Positions 33,507 to 46,726 of a DNA stretch of 64,000 nucleotides are shown here, piece by piece. Positions within the stretch are counted from its first letter, which is position 1; each line of letters begins with the position of its first letter. The notes under the pieces were generated by a model that was given only the letters and a program-made list of their open reading frames with translations, ran no database searches and was not told the DNA's origin. Position numbers and translations under genes: made by a program. Origin of the DNA: Telmatactis stephensoni (Eukaryota > Cnidaria > Anthozoa > Actiniaria > Isophelliidae); assembly GCA_029948255.1 (NCBI GenBank), contig JALIZF010001386.1:186001-250000 (forward strand), in the 5' to 3' direction.

Positions 33507-36452
33507 ATGAGGGCTGCAACAGTCGTACTTTTGCTGTTTATCGGTAAGTTTTGCAGTTATTGGTCATGTTTTACTTGTTCGGAAAGTTCAGTATATTTTA
33601 ATTAACGCGATGCACAACCTCGTTTGCTAATGTTGGCTAAAAGCTACATGTAGTCTTTGAGTAAAGGAAGCATGAATTGTCGCATGACCAACACTCTGTT
33701 TTTGTTTTAGATTTTATTTTACTCTTTCTGTTGATCTATTTCCATTTTGCTCCAGCAAGTCACTCCTTGTTTCCTCTTTCCTTTTATTTAATCTATAACG
33801 TAAGATATATATGAACTAATTTAACGTTCATATCAGGTACCGCGAAAAAATGTGTGTTCCCGGCTACCGAGTGCTAGTTTGGGCTGCATCAGTGTATAAA
33901 ATGCAACAAGAAGGGATGAATGGAAATTTGTAAAGAGAGAGATTCTAACTTAGATTCTTACTTCCAACATTAGATATATTTTTGTATCTCTATATATTTT
34001 TTATATTGTTTCATACATTTATACTTATATATTTTTATACTATTTTTATACTTTATATTTTTATATTTTTATGTTGTCATACGTTTTATATATGAACCTC
34101 TGGCTCGGATTGTAGGGCAACCTTATCTCACCTTATGACATTAATAAATTGATTGATTGATTGATTACTTTTTTCATTACTCTTACCGAAAAACGTTTCA
34201 TTTTATAAAGGCTTAATTTGTTTGTAAATTTTGTAAAGGCACTTGTGTAGCACAGAGAGAGTACTTGAGTTTGACCAAGAAACCTGGGCGCCCATGGACC
34301 ACCACCAGACCACCAAGGACCACTAGACCACCACCAACACCGCCAAGTAAGGTTTTCAACTTTGGAATATTGAATTGGATTATCTACTTTATATGTTTTA
34401 CGAAATTTGTAAGGATGGCAAAAAATCGCAAGACATTATTTGCAAATTTCCAACAAATGTGTTTACTTGTTGATTTTAAAAACGCGACACGAGGACAGGA
34501 CGAAAATTGACGAAAATATCATTCGTTCCTTGTGTGTCGACGGTGACGACTTCGCGACGCCACCCTCAGAACAACGTGCATTTCACTTGTTTTTCTTGTC
34601 TTTTTCTTGACGTCGACGACGTCAACGGTCATTTTGAAAGTAATTCATCAGCGCGCATGAAGTCTTCTCGTTGCGTCATGTTTGCTAAGGCATTTGCTTA
34701 CAATTTCTCATGAGAAATTACAGCGGGTGTGGCGTTCTCAGTTTAACGTTACCTCTTATATTTGCAGGGAGTTGCGGACGTTCGCCAGTCTCACAAGGGT
34801 CACGTGTCATAGGTGGAAAGGATGCTCTTGTAGGTGCATGGCCATGGCAGGCCGCTTTGTATCGTTTTGCGATTGGACGAGGTTATAAATATTGGTGTGG
34901 TGGTTCTTTGATTTCACCTGATTGGGTGGTGACGGCTGCTCACTGTATCAAGCCTGGTTTCAAGTAAGTCACTTTGATTATAGCGGACTTTCATAAATGG
35001 CGGGCTTGCAATGGATTACCCAAATAAGATTGATTACCATGTCATGGGGACGAGGCCTTATGGCCTTTTACCAGAAAAACAAGCTTGATGATAACTTACA
35101 TAGCTGTCAAAAGTTGACTTTTTTTCTTGTCATTTGAGATACCTTTTCTCTATGTATTTTACTTGAAGACTTATTTGATGATGATTTTAGAGACCTTTTA
35201 CCAGTCCTTTTGAAAATCTGACGCAAAGCCGCCATTTTTGAAAGTAGTGTATTTGCCGGTGACTCATATCCCTGCGTGATGGGAGGATCACCTTTATAAG
35301 CAGGACACACCTCCATAAGATGACCGCACATTTTGTTTGGTGGAAAGCGGAAAGCCGGGCGACTATATAGACCGAAAAGCATTTAGACTAAACTGATATT
35401 TCTTGTTCTTGTTCTTGTTTCGTCGTCCAGATATGATGTCGTTCTTGGTGACCATGACCGTAGGCACTGCGAGGGCTATGAACAAACACGTCGTTCTATT
35501 CAGAGGTTCCTTCACCCCAGATGGAATAGCTCAACTATTGACAGCGATATCGCACTGATTAAACTATCCAGTCCTGTCTTTATAAACAAACGCGTTCGAC
35601 CTGTCTGCCTGCCACAACAAGACGAGTATGTACCTCCTGGTGGTACATGTTTTATTACAGGTATAGTAACGGGACTCTAATAGATAACGTTAGTGTCATG
35701 GGACTAGTGGACGGCGTTATCAATTTCTGAGTCACATGATTAATGCATTACCAGCGCCACGTAGCTGATAGATAGATAGAACTATCACGTGTATTGTTGC
35801 TGAGTTGCGCGCAAGTGACGTCACGACAGCCATGATGGATAAGAATATGGATAATCTATTTAACGTCAATAACACAGGGAGTTGTCGCCCAATCTCCCGA
35901 ACACTAAATTTATGGTATAAATGCTTCATAGACCAAATATTTTTTTTTCGTTCATCATATGATGTTACCAATAATCAAGTATTTTTTCTTTTTTATTCTT
36001 GCGTGACATGACTGGCATTAGTAACCATTGTAGTGCATGATAACAGTAACTGTCTTACGTGACATTGCAGCTGCGTGACACCTATGTATTACTGATTCAT
36101 AGGTTGGGGTAAAATTCGCCACCCAGGCAAGTCCCACCATACATTACAGCAAGCACGTCTCCCCGTCGTCGACAACAACCGCTGCCAGAAAAAACTCTCC
36201 AACTTCTCAGCTCAAGTGAGAGTAAAGATCACTCGCAACATGATCTGTGGGGGAGTACACGGTTCCATAAGGAGTGGTTGTCATGGTGACAGCGGTGGCC
36301 CGTACGTCTGTCAAGCGCCTGATGGTCGATGGGTTCTCCAAGGTGCAGTAAGCTGGGGTTCGGGAAGATGTGATGCACGGGAACTCTACAGTGTGTTTGC
36401 TCGTGTTGGTCGATTCAGGAATTGGATCGATCGTACCATGCGTGCCAACTAA
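33507..36452 (+). CDS. Secreted S1 serine protease D
   Basis: Exons 33507-33543, 34251-34346, 34768-34963, 35431-35660, 36103-36452 (909 bp, 302 residues), all GT-AG with the family's phases. Residues 1-12 start the signal peptide, 13-44 the Pro/Thr linker, and R57|VIGGKDA is the activation site. The catalytic residues are His103 (TAAHC), Asp149 (SDIALIKL) and Ser250 (GDSGGP). A four-residue insertion before the conserved YWCGG makes exon 3 12 bp longer than in A. The S1-pocket base is Ser, and the strand equivalent to residues 214-228 reads [14 protein letters not shown], differing from A-C (CDALDAY). No damage was found, so D is probably functional. Intron 1 carries a LINE-like insertion. 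Confidence 0.87.
33942..34172 (+). mobile_element. Retroposon 3' end inserted in intron 1 of protease D
   Basis: The sequence from about 33942 to the (TTGA)n tail (34148-34172) is absent from the equivalent place in intron 1 of B and C, where the GAGATCTTAC and TTTTTTCATTA blocks are nearly adjacent. Its end (GCTCGGATTGTAGGGCAACC, ATTAATAAATTGATTGATTG) has the look of a CR1/L2-type LINE or SINE tail terminating in a short tandem repeat. It carries no coding sequence. Confidence 0.6.
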
Positions 36453-38120
36453 TAAGTAGAAAACCTAACCACACTAACACTGAAAGATTTGTAGACTTCG
36501 TTTTTAAATCTTAAGCTTACTTTGTCATTTTCCGTTTTTTGTCCATTTCATTTCTTAATTTGTTTCCCTTGTTGTCACAACCCAGACCTTTGCACCAAAG
36601 TAAATCAAAACAAGACAAACTTCAGTGTAACTTCAGTGGTGGTAGAAAAGTATTTCACGTAACCGTTATATGGGTATCAATCTTGCAGTGTGGATTAAAT
36701 TAACATGAGGATTATAATTGTTAAAACTCTTGTTAATGTATGTAAGACTTAACAGTATAGCCGGCCTACCTAAAGGGGCTCTGGGAAAAGATTAGTTTTT
36801 AAACATAGAAATAGACCAAAAGTGAAAAACAAAATCCGCTTGATTTTTCAGTTCATTGTGTTCTCTAGCTCTTTTTAATTTAAGGACAGTTCGTTAATAA
36901 TCTCTGGGGGATGGCGTCAGTTTTAGTGGAAGGCCGTTTCAAAAATGTACCTCTCTCAAATATGAAATTTCAAAAATCGTGGCCCACTAATTTTTTTCCT
37001 CTAAATAAAAGAAATGGAGCTGGATGTTTACCGTGGTGTCTCACTCAAAAGTTTGCACTCCTGATCATTTGTCAGATGATCATGAAAAGCTTGCAGACTG
37101 TTCTTAGTTTTAATGGAATTAGAAGTTACACGTTCATTTACATTTTTCTTTTAAAGCACAGGCTATTTTCATTCACTACACGTATGATGTTGTGTTTTCT
37201 TACAGCTGAGTTGCGCGATTATCTCTCTCTCCATTTGCTTTCAAAAGATAAGGACATATACTGAACGGTTCGGAATATGAGGGTTGGACCTAGGGGTTAC
37301 CAATCCGCAAATCCGCAAGAAAAATCGTTTGAAACCGCAAATACGCTTGGGAAATTGATTCAAATTCGCATGTGTAATTTCGGTAATAAACGCACTTCAA
37401 AACTACAATATTTTAAAAGAATGTTACAACAAATGCATATTCATACATTTGCACGCGATGCTTTGATTTAAAGTTTGTTCCGCAATGGAATATTGTTAAA
37501 GAAACCGATTTCTCTGACGAAATGTACGTTACACATGTCCGTAAGTAGCATGGCCATATAAATTATAGTTTCCATTGGATCATTTCTTCAAATCCGCGAT
37601 TCTGACCATTGTGGATGAATACGCAAATCAGTTCTTAAAAATATCATTATCCGAGAATCCGCACGTCAACGAAGGCTCAATCAGCCGATCCGCAAACCCC
37701 CATGTCCCCCTGGAATATCTGTAAAAGAAAACGGAGTCAAAAGGCAAATGTTTTATCAAGCAAGGATATGAAGGAGGCCCTATGTAGGCTCCTGAAATTT
37801 CTCAAGCATGTAGATGCAACAATTCTAGTAGATCATTTGGCGGCTGTTAACCAAGAAAATATTCTTCCAGTTAAAAAGGGCATCAACTTTTTGCAGAGTT
37901 TATTTTTCAATTTTCAACCGGTTTTTCTAAGAATGGGAAAACGAGCTCGTGCCGTTTGGTTACACGAAATTGTCTACGATATCGATATCTCGCAAGTCGA
38001 TACAAGTAGTCGCAACTGAGATGTATGTGAACAATCAAACAAAGGGGCAAGTCAAAACTTGCGACGACTTGCGCCGCCTTGTGTTTTCGTTAAACAATTT
38101 AATGAAAACAATCAAATTTT
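36453..38120. other. Downstream of protease D; no gene recognised
   Basis: 36453-36780 is the shared 3' flank of the protease family. 37285-37700 is a repeat with many CGCAAATCCGCA-like units. The frames at 36911-37264 and 37702-38019 show no known motif, and I do not call them genes. Confidence 0.4.
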
Positions 38121-38440
38121 GGGGTAGCTCATCACCCTTCCTTGCAGCCAAGTGCTGAATTACAAAGGGCGCAGCTCAACGTGATCGAGTCGAAGGTTTA
38201 CAAGGGCGCTTTCATTACGAGACACATTTACACACAAATGTACATACACACACACGTAGCAGCCACCATACGACCCATGTCTGATCACGGGGCACAGCTT
38301 AGATCGAAACTAGTTCGTTTTTACTGAGGGAGGAAAAAGCGGAGTACCCAGAGAAAAAGCCCTCGAGGCAAGGGAGAGAACGAACAAGAAACTCAAGCCA
38401 CATGTGATACCCCGTCCGGGATCAATGGATAGAACACTCC
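38121..38440 (-). mobile_element. tRNA-derived SINE, minus-strand copy
   Basis: Reverse-oriented relative of 18198-18592: GGGGTAGCTCATCACCCTTC at the left matches the 3' end of the plus copy, and CTCAAGCCACATGTGATACC at the right is the region just after its tRNA head. The tRNA-like head is mostly missing, so the copy is 5' truncated. Confidence 0.7.
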
Positions 38441-40789
38441 ATGCACGAAAATGAAAATGAAAATGTCGCGTGCATGGTAGTACAGGAAGCTGACATTACG
38501 TTGAATGATTTGCGCACATTAAAAAATAAGTACACTCTCGCTTGAAATTTTTCAAAAGCTAGTAGGTGAAAGCAACTGGTATACTAGATTAATTTGATGA
38601 AGGCTTCCGAGGCGTATGCACAGCTACAGTTTTTACAGCTTTTTATTTCCTTTGTAAATATACATTTAGATAAAATTCTATATTTCTATAAAATATTTTG
38701 TCATTTGTGCGGTGTTCTGTGATTCCGAACGGTAATCGTACGGTTTCTCGTTAAATTTGGAATTAATTCGCACTCGTGTGTTTCACGAACCTCGAGTTGC
38801 TTCCGCGTACACTGATTAACCCATTAGTTTTAAGCAATGTCACTATCAAACCGTTTGAAGACTACTACATTGTAGTTTTGAAACAAGGCACTTAGCGGAA
38901 CCATATGCATCCTTTAGGATAGATGGTTTGCTATAGAGAAACAAGATAACTAGTTGCGTGACTCTCGATTCCATAGCGGAAATCGGCATTGAGGAAGTCT
39001 TTCCTACTCCCACAAAACACGATACCAAATGCTTCGGAGCGGCCACGTTTATTCACATCACAGCCAACACAGGAAGCCCAACATTACTTGACAATTCTTC
39101 GTTTCACGTCGGACAACTGGTCCATTTACTTCTGAGATTTTTCGCTCACATTCTTTTCCCTTTGCTTCTAAGCTTATCTAGCTTAATAGGCAAGCTTTTT
39201 AGCTTGATTAAATTGAGGTCTTTGCCGAAATCAATAAATTAGGCGGTGGATAGGCGATCGCCGAAAACTACCATCATTGAACTGAAAAGCGTTTTGCTCT
39301 TCTTTGCTTAGTACTAACGCATTTGCTTATGATGATGTTCCCTTATTTTCGGCTACCTGTCAATTGTGTTCAACACAATTAGTCAATACCAAAAAAAGTA
39401 ACTTCAATGTGACCAACGACTATATTACCATGAGAATATTTGATCTTTGTTTATCAGTGTTACGCAACAATTGTGTACTTAGTAATTTCTGTCTGCATAT
39501 TCTTGTGCTTTCAGTCAACAAAGTACCTAACCATGTATCAAACGAGAATCTCCTTTAGAAGAGAAAATAATCCACTTTGTAAGTACGGAGTATGGACTTA
39601 TATGAGTTATGGACTGATGTACGCACGTCACTCTCAGCTACAATTGTAGGTTCATGTCACACAACTGAGCGAAGTAAGACACTTTTCGAAACCTAAAAGC
39701 TCAACTGAATTGAAGCTGGTGAGAACTGAAGATCACATAATTCAAACATCTTATTCAACAAAATGGCCAGAGCGAGAAGCCATTTTGGCTCTTTTTCTTT
39801 ATGGTATAATAAAAAGCAAATCAACAATTCATCATGCGGTTACTATGTAAAGTTCATGACGTCAAAAAATAAAACAATATTGAACATGTATCTGGGACGG
39901 CAAACAATAGAGACGCCCCATCCCTCCGCTGGGAAGTGTCAGTATTAGGAAAACAAAACAATACTCCAGGAAGGAGAGGATGTTTCTATTGTTAGGCTTT
40001 GAATTCATGTTTCACGTTAAGTTGTTGCCTTTTTTAAGGTGTGCAATTCCTAGAGTTGGCTTTTTCATATAATAAATGAAGACTATATCATTAAACATTA
40101 TTTTATATTTAAAAGAGTGTTTTAGGCCATTGAAAGCAATAATCCGTCACTGTCAATTTTGGATATATGGACTTCCTGTCGGATGCATCACAGGAATCCC
40201 AAGTTTTGTAAGACCCAGTCCTATGAAACCGCGCAGATGTTTTCAACATGGCGGAGATGATTATCTGATGGGAAATATATGAACTGTGAATGTGCAATTC
40301 TCTAACGATATGAAATGCTGGCCATAAAACAAAGGTTACACTATCATACGAAGAGCTTAAGTACTTGCACGTGGCTTGCCACTACAATGTTTTACCATTG
40401 CTTCGACAACTAACAAAACATCTCATGCGGTTTAAAACCTGTAGTGATTTTGATTTTTGTTCATAAAAATTTTAGGGGTACGAATTTTGAAAATTCAGGC
40501 AGGTAGATAACAAGTGCCTTCACCGTTATAATCCTCATGTTTATTTAGCCCGTACTACAAGATTAACACCCTTATTACAGTCGTGTATTTTTTCTACCAC
40601 TACTGAAGTTGCAGCTTATCATTTTTGTTGTGATGCAGTGTACTTTGATGCAAATGTCTGGGTTGTGTTAGCAAGGAAAAAAAACATAAGAAATGAAGCT
40701 GGACAATATAGAAATAGCAAGACGACAAAGTAGGCTTAAGATTTAAAACGAAGTCTGCAAATCTTTCACGGTTAGTGTGGTTAGGTTTT
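38441..40789. other. No gene recognised
   Basis: About 38690-38830 looks like a degenerate repeat (GTGATTCCGAACGGTAATCG). Several short frames on both strands (38846-39242, 39304-39650, 40076-40297) have no recognisable domain. 40510-40789 is the shared 3' flank of protease E. Confidence 0.35.
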
Positions 40790-43700
40790 CTACTTATTAA
40801 TTGACTTAATGTGATCGATCCAATTCCTGAATCGACCAACACGAGCCATCACACTGTAGAGATCTAGTGCATCACATCTTGGCGAACCCCAGCTTATTGC
40901 ACCTTGGAGAACCCATCGACCATCACGCGCTTGACAGACGTACGGACCACCGCTGTCACCATGACAAACAATCCTTTTGGAACCGTGTACTCCCCCACAG
41001 ATCATATTGCCAGTAATTTTCAATTTCTTTGCACCTGGTTCTGAGCTGTTGGAGAGTTTTTGCTGGCAGCGGTTGGTGTCGACGACGGGGAGAAGTGCTT
41101 GCTGTAATGTATGGTGGGAATTGCCTGGGTGGCGAATTTTACCCCAACCTGTGAATCAGTAATACATAGGTGTCACGCAGCTGCAATGTCACGTAAGACA
41201 GCCACTTTTATCATGTACTACAATGGTTACTAATGCCAGTCATGTCACGCAAGATAAAGAAGAAAATCACTTGATAGTTGGTGAAATATGGGCCTCTTCT
41301 TAAACTTAAAACATCATTTGATGATAGACAAAGAAAATATTTCGTCCATACATCATGGCTGTCGTGACGTTACTTGCGCGCAACTTAGCATTAATGCACG
41401 TGGTAGTTTTATCTATCTATCAGCTACGTGGCACTGGTAACGTCATCCATTAATCATGTGACTTAGAAATTGGTAACACCATCCACGAGACACTAACGTT
41501 ATCTATTAGAGTCCTGTTACTCTACCTGTAATGAAACATGTACCACCAGGAGGTACATACTCGTCTTGTTGTGGCAGGCAGACAGGTCTAACGCGTTTGT
41601 TTATAAGGACAGGACTGGATAGTTTAATCAGCGCGATATCACTGTCAATAGATGAACGGTTCCATTTTGGGTGAACGAATATCCTTGCACCATAACGTGT
41701 TTGTTCATATCCCTCGTGGCGACTACGATTATGGTCGCCAAGAACGACTCGATATCTGGATGATGAAACAAGAACATTAACACAATAAGAAAACCAGTTT
41801 AGCCTAAATGTCTAGTTTTTCTAGTCGCCGGGATTTCCGTTTAAATAAAAAACTGACTTTACCGAGAAGTGGTAAAATGGCTTCCAGCTCAATGTGATGC
41901 ATTCGTTAACTTATGTCTTGTTCTCGCGTGGTGCACATGTTTGCCAAATCTACTTATCATATAGGTGGGGTCGTGTTATGGAGATCTATCCAACTTATAG
42001 AGGTGACCGTCGTCACGCAGAGATGTATGATCAAGGAAAATTGGAGTTCGTCTAATTGAGGTGTGTCCGTCTTATAGAAGTGACCTCCCTCACGCAGAGA
42101 TTTAGTACCAGGCAGATGCACAACTTTCAAAAATGGCGCCCTTGCACCAGATTACCCAAAGGACTGGTAACGGGTTTCATGAGAGCGAGGCAATAAAGGC
42201 CTCTAAAATCATCATCATCTAAAAGCAAGTGAGTCTAAAATCGGGAGAAATGATACTAAGAGAGCGAAACTTGTATTGATGCCTGCGCAGTAGTGAGCTT
42301 GGCGCTTAAGGTTATTTTTAGTAACAGAAAGTTGACGCCATCGTGCGCGCAAACAGTGAAATTTGTTTCCACGCGCGTGCGTGAAAATAAAATTCTTAGA
42401 CAACTACGTGAGTTGAATTGTCGTCAAACTTGTTTGTCTGGTAAAAAGCCTCAAGGACTCTTTCCCATGACATGGTCACCAATTTGTATTGGTAATCCAT
42501 TGCAAGCCCGCCATTTTTTTGAAAGATTTTATAGTTAAATGACCTACTTGAAACCATTGAAGATACAGTGAGCAGCCGTCACCACCCAATCAGGAGAAAT
42601 CAGAGAACCTCCACAAATAAAAAGACTATTAATATACAAAGCGGCCTGCCATGGCCATGCGCCTACAGGAGCATCCTTTCCGCTTATGACACGTGACCAT
42701 GGTGAGACTGGCGAACGTCCGCAACTCCCTGCAAATATAAGAGGTAACGTTAAACTGAAGACGCGGTACGCGCTGAGAAATTGTAAGCAAATGTCTTAGC
42801 AAACATGACGCGACGTGAAAGAAGACTTCATGCGCGCTGATGAATTATGTTCAAAATGATCGTTGACGCAAAAAACAAGTGAAATGTATGGTGTCCTGAG
42901 CGTTGCGTCACGACGTCGTCACGGTTGACACGCAAGGAACGAATGATATTTTCGTCATCTCACGTACTGTCCTCGCGTTGCGTTTGCTAAATCAGCCTAG
43001 TAAAACTGATTGCGCATTTGTTGCAAATGATGCCTTTGCCAATTTTTTCCATTCTTGCGGATTTTGTATTTGAGGGAAACCTACAGCACAGGTTTACGTC
43101 TGATACATTTACGGATATGGTACTGAAATTCCAGCCAATCAGGAGCTAATCAGAATTTGAAGTTAAGGCTGCGGTGCAGGTACGGTACGGAAAACACGCA
43201 CCGTAATCTTTTCCACAATTACGTACCATTTGCTGGAGGAGTAGGAGGAGAGGGAGAGATGGTCGTGGGAGGTGGATTAGGTTTGTGTGATGGGTTAGCA
43301 CAGCTTGGCGTCACCCCACACTTATCGCTTGTTAAGTGGTAGTACTCTTGGTAACCCAAGTCATCCAATGCAATGTCTGATGTAAACGACGATCCTATGA
43401 TAGCATCAATGTCGAACTACAAAGAAAATATTATGTAGTGTTACTAGAGTTCCACTGCTGTGCACAGACACTCTTCAAAATCAGTGCAGCTAGCCTGCTC
43501 TTTGCATGCTGGTAGGTAGAAGGAAGGGAGGGAGGGGAGGGTACACCCCTCTCCTTTCATTCCTTTATCAACCTTTCCATCATTTGTCATCTCACCTCTC
43601 CTATCATTGCTCTCTTCCGTCCTCATTATATTTCAATCCAAGACTGCATGGCCTCCATTGTCACTGTCCCCTTTCGCCTGTCCCCTGGACATCCCCTAGA

Positions 43701-46350
43701 TATCCCTGTCCTGTTCTCTTGTCCTCTAGACACAACCTAGATATTCCTGTCCTGTCCCCTTGTCCTCTAACCAAGACCATCGTTATTACTAGTTGTACCT
43801 CCTCTCTCCTTTTCCCCCTGACATCCCTAGCCTGTCCTGTTCCCTTGTCCTCTAGACACCCCCTAGATATCCGGCCCTGTCCTGTCCCTTTGTTCTCTAA
43901 CCAAGACCATCCTTATTACTAGTTGTCGCTCCTCTCTCTTTTATCCCTGGACCATCGCCAAATATTACGGCCATTTATTTTGAATTGATTTAATTACTAG
44001 AAGCGCTTCAGTGCACACATGAATTAACTTTAGCGCTTCAATGAACACATACATATCAGCCAAAAAGAAGTCAACGTGGAGCGTTTTAGAAGTGAAAATG
44101 GAAAGGTAAAGATTTTATATATTTTCTTCACATTTCGTTTGTGTAATGTATAACAACTATATTTTGTAAATCCATCGCTGCAAATAACGTCCACGCTTTC
44201 AATTTAGAGATATGACGCTTTTAATATGTGTATTTTTCATAAATTAGAAATAGAATGTATGGGAAATTGGCGTTCTTATTGCTCAATTGCCACAAAAATC
44301 GCTGGTAAAACGCCGCTCTTCTCGTAGGACAATACCGCCCGTATAAATGTCCCTTTAGAGAAATGAGGTGGGTAAAGTTCTGTCTTATAAACAGAGACAG
44401 GCGGATTGAGAGCAATTCTAATGAACAAGGTTTATGTCTACTATAGAGGAGCATGCTTTTCATCTCCTGACCTACCCTATTATACCCAATGAAATTGACA
44501 GGAAATGTTCCTTTGATCCACTGGTTTCCCTGGTTACCGTTTAGTTGCCATACCAACCGATGATTTAGGTAAATCTTTAGAGTCCCCATTGTTGCGCCAT
44601 ACATGTGGAAATGGAAATAGAAGCAGGATTGGAAGGAATTCCAGACATATGCTGTCAAACGTGCACGATCTCCTTTTTTTCTTGGCCAAGAGGCTTCAGC
44701 ATAGATGTACCTACCTAATGAGAAAAACATCGTTTTTCGTTGAAGGAGCGGATGATGTTTATGATAATTTCCTAGTTTTGCATTGCGCACGCTTTATTGC
44801 GCAATTACAGGGCCGTAGCCACAGGTACGGTTAGTCAGGTTTCAACCAGACCAACTTTTACCATTAAAACCACTGTTATTACAGTTTTGAAAGCATGAAT
44901 CCGTGTAGAAAAACGAAAAAACCGGACCAACTTTTAAAAAAACCGAACCATTGTTTAAATTGTGGCTACGGTCCTGAATTAATTGCCTGCGTAAACGGCA
45001 AGGTTTCAAGATGACGACCAGCCTTCGGTATATCGGTAATCCGCTCCAATTCACGACTATAATACATTCATGAACCTCAAAAGAGCTCACTCATCTAGCT
45101 CCTCTGGTAGATAAAAGTGATTTTCGATCCAAAAAGGTGTTAAAATATTATATTTCTTTCCCCCCCCCCCCCCCCCCCCCCATCTTCGGTGTAAATTTGA
45201 AACCCCAAAGCAGCTCACTCAATAATCTCTCTTGTAGATAAAGTGTGTTCAAAGTAATTTTTGATCCCAAAAGGTGTTAAATGTATCCCATTTTTTTTCT
45301 CCTTCTTCCGTGAAACTTGCAACTCAAAATCCCTGGAAGGCGGGTACGGTAAAACCGCTGTGATTTCAGAAATCTACAGAGAGAAAAGATAAGAATGGAA
45401 AAGAAGCTGGAGAAAGAATCGAAGAGAAAGAAAACTCGCGATTACGAAGAAGAAACGAGTGGGTACAGTTTTCAAGCGACTGAGCTCAGGCCTGGACTGA
45501 CCAAAGCACAACGTAATGATATAAAGAAACGAGACGCTAGCTTTACTCACCCCTTCCTGTTGTATGATCGCCTGAAGGACCAGTGTTAGTACTAGGTGTA
45601 CTATAGCTGTTGTGAGTCCAGTCGAAATCATCGTTTTTGTCTTGACGAATAAAGGCTCGACATGGACGGTTATCAAAATTACAAGATCCATCTAGAACGA
45701 AAGCAAACAAACAAAACATATAAATAGATAATCAACGTTGATTTATTCTAAATTTGAAAACCTTACTTTTTGGCCTTGATGGTGGTCTAGTGGTCCATGG
45801 TGGTCGAGTAGTTCCGTTTGTACATGGCCTCCATGGTCTGGTGGTCCATGGGCGCCAAGGTCTCGTGGTCAAGTTTTGTCCCTGTGCTACACAAGTGCCT
45901 TTATAAACAAATTACACGTTAGAACTAGGGAATAAAACGTTAACTGCCTAGAAATACTGAAAGATTTGTCTCAAAAATAAGTCTTGAAATCTCGGGAACA
46001 CCAATTTTTCGCTAAACCAGGTATGAACGTTTAATTCTATATCTTGCATTGTAGCTGAGCTAGAAGGAAAGACGACACAAGGAATGACTTGCTGGAGTGA
46101 AATGGAATTAGAAAGGCAGAGTAAAATGAAATATAAAACATGCAAAACAGAGTGTTTGTCATGCGACAATTCATGCTTTCTCTACAAAGACTACATGTCT
46201 TTCTGTCTCTACCTGACTCGAATTAAGAATCTCAAAATATATGTATATATAGCTAACACCAGGAATCGCTTTAAAGATATACTGAAACAAGTAAAACATG
46301 ACCAATAACTTACCGATAAACAGCAAAAGTACGACTGTTGCAGCCCTCAT
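40790..46350 (-). CDS. Secreted MAM-S1 serine protease E
   Basis: Eight exons, all GT-AG and in phase: 46314-46350, 45767-45886, 45551-45691, 44476-44714, 43227-43416, 42548-42728, 41526-41755, 40790-41148 (1497 bp, 498 residues). Domains: signal peptide from residue 1; Pro/Thr/Trp linker 13-52 ([10 protein letters not shown]); MAM domain about 53-218, starting [14 protein letters not shown], with [28 protein letters not shown] and [12 protein letters not shown]; a second Pro/Thr linker to 242; S1 domain from R255|VISGKDA with His296, Asp342 and Ser445. The activation motif is VISG instead of VIGG, and the two residues before the pocket Cys are Ile-Val instead of Ser-Gly, so specificity probably differs from A-D. 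The C-terminus ends DHIKSINK rather than DRTMRAN. MAM domains mediate adhesion or dimerisation at the cell surface or matrix, suggesting a targeted or anchored protease. Confidence 0.85.
42247..42345. mobile_element. Remnant of the CAAGAGACC MITE in intron 3 of protease E
   Basis: GATACTAAGAGAGCGAAACT, then TATTGATGCCTGCGC, then AAGGTTATTTTTAGTAAC match the left arm of the MITE at 31427. The right arm is missing or decayed. Confidence 0.65.
43672..43940. repeat. Imperfect tandem repeat, about 131-bp period, in a protease E intron
   Basis: Two copies of a unit rich in CCTGTCC, containing CCTCTAACCAAGACCATC followed by TTATTACTAGTTGT (near 43766 and 43897). Pyrimidine-rich. It is an intronic minisatellite with no coding meaning. 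Confidence 0.7.
45160..45181. repeat. Poly-C tract in a protease E intron
   Basis: A run of about 22 C between the first two MAM exons. A similar tract is at 17628-17646. Length is likely polymorphic or uncertain in assembly. Confidence 0.85.
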
Positions 46351-46396
46351 TGTTACAAGGTGACTTGTCGTTTAGTTGCTTTGCGTTGTTGATGGG

Positions 46397-46404
46397 TTTA
46401 TATA
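46397..46404 (-). promoter_or_regulatory. TATA box of protease E
   Basis: TATATAAA on the minus strand, about 47 bp upstream of the start codon, in the same conserved context as A-D. The MAM-bearing gene therefore keeps the family promoter. Confidence 0.75.
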
Positions 46405-46726
46405 GTGTCTGAAAGTCTAATTGTACAACTGCAAAAATATGGCGGCTTTTTACTTGCTTATTAAAAAGTTAAGAGTAAACTAATTTCAACAATGTTTGTA
46501 GTTTGTGAAGGACATTTTAGTATTGCTTATTTGTTTTTGAGCGTGGAGTGGAACTCCCAACAGCACTTTTCTCACTGCATAGTGCATTAATACTTGATCA
46601 TCATTTTTCAGTTTGAATACAAATATGAATGTAGTGCATTTTGTTGCATTTGAAATGTATTTTGAACAGACTAAAAAGAAAGGACCAGCTGATTTAATAC
46701 TATCTGGTTAACATTCTGGAAGAGGG

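Noticed and set aside
36911..37264. 117-residue frame downstream of protease D
   Set aside because: No recognisable domain, no splice or promoter context; likely chance.
44221..44475. Extension of the MAM middle-exon frame beyond 44476
   Set aside because: A donor at 44470-44475 joins in phase to the [12 protein letters not shown] exon at 43416; the extension is intron.
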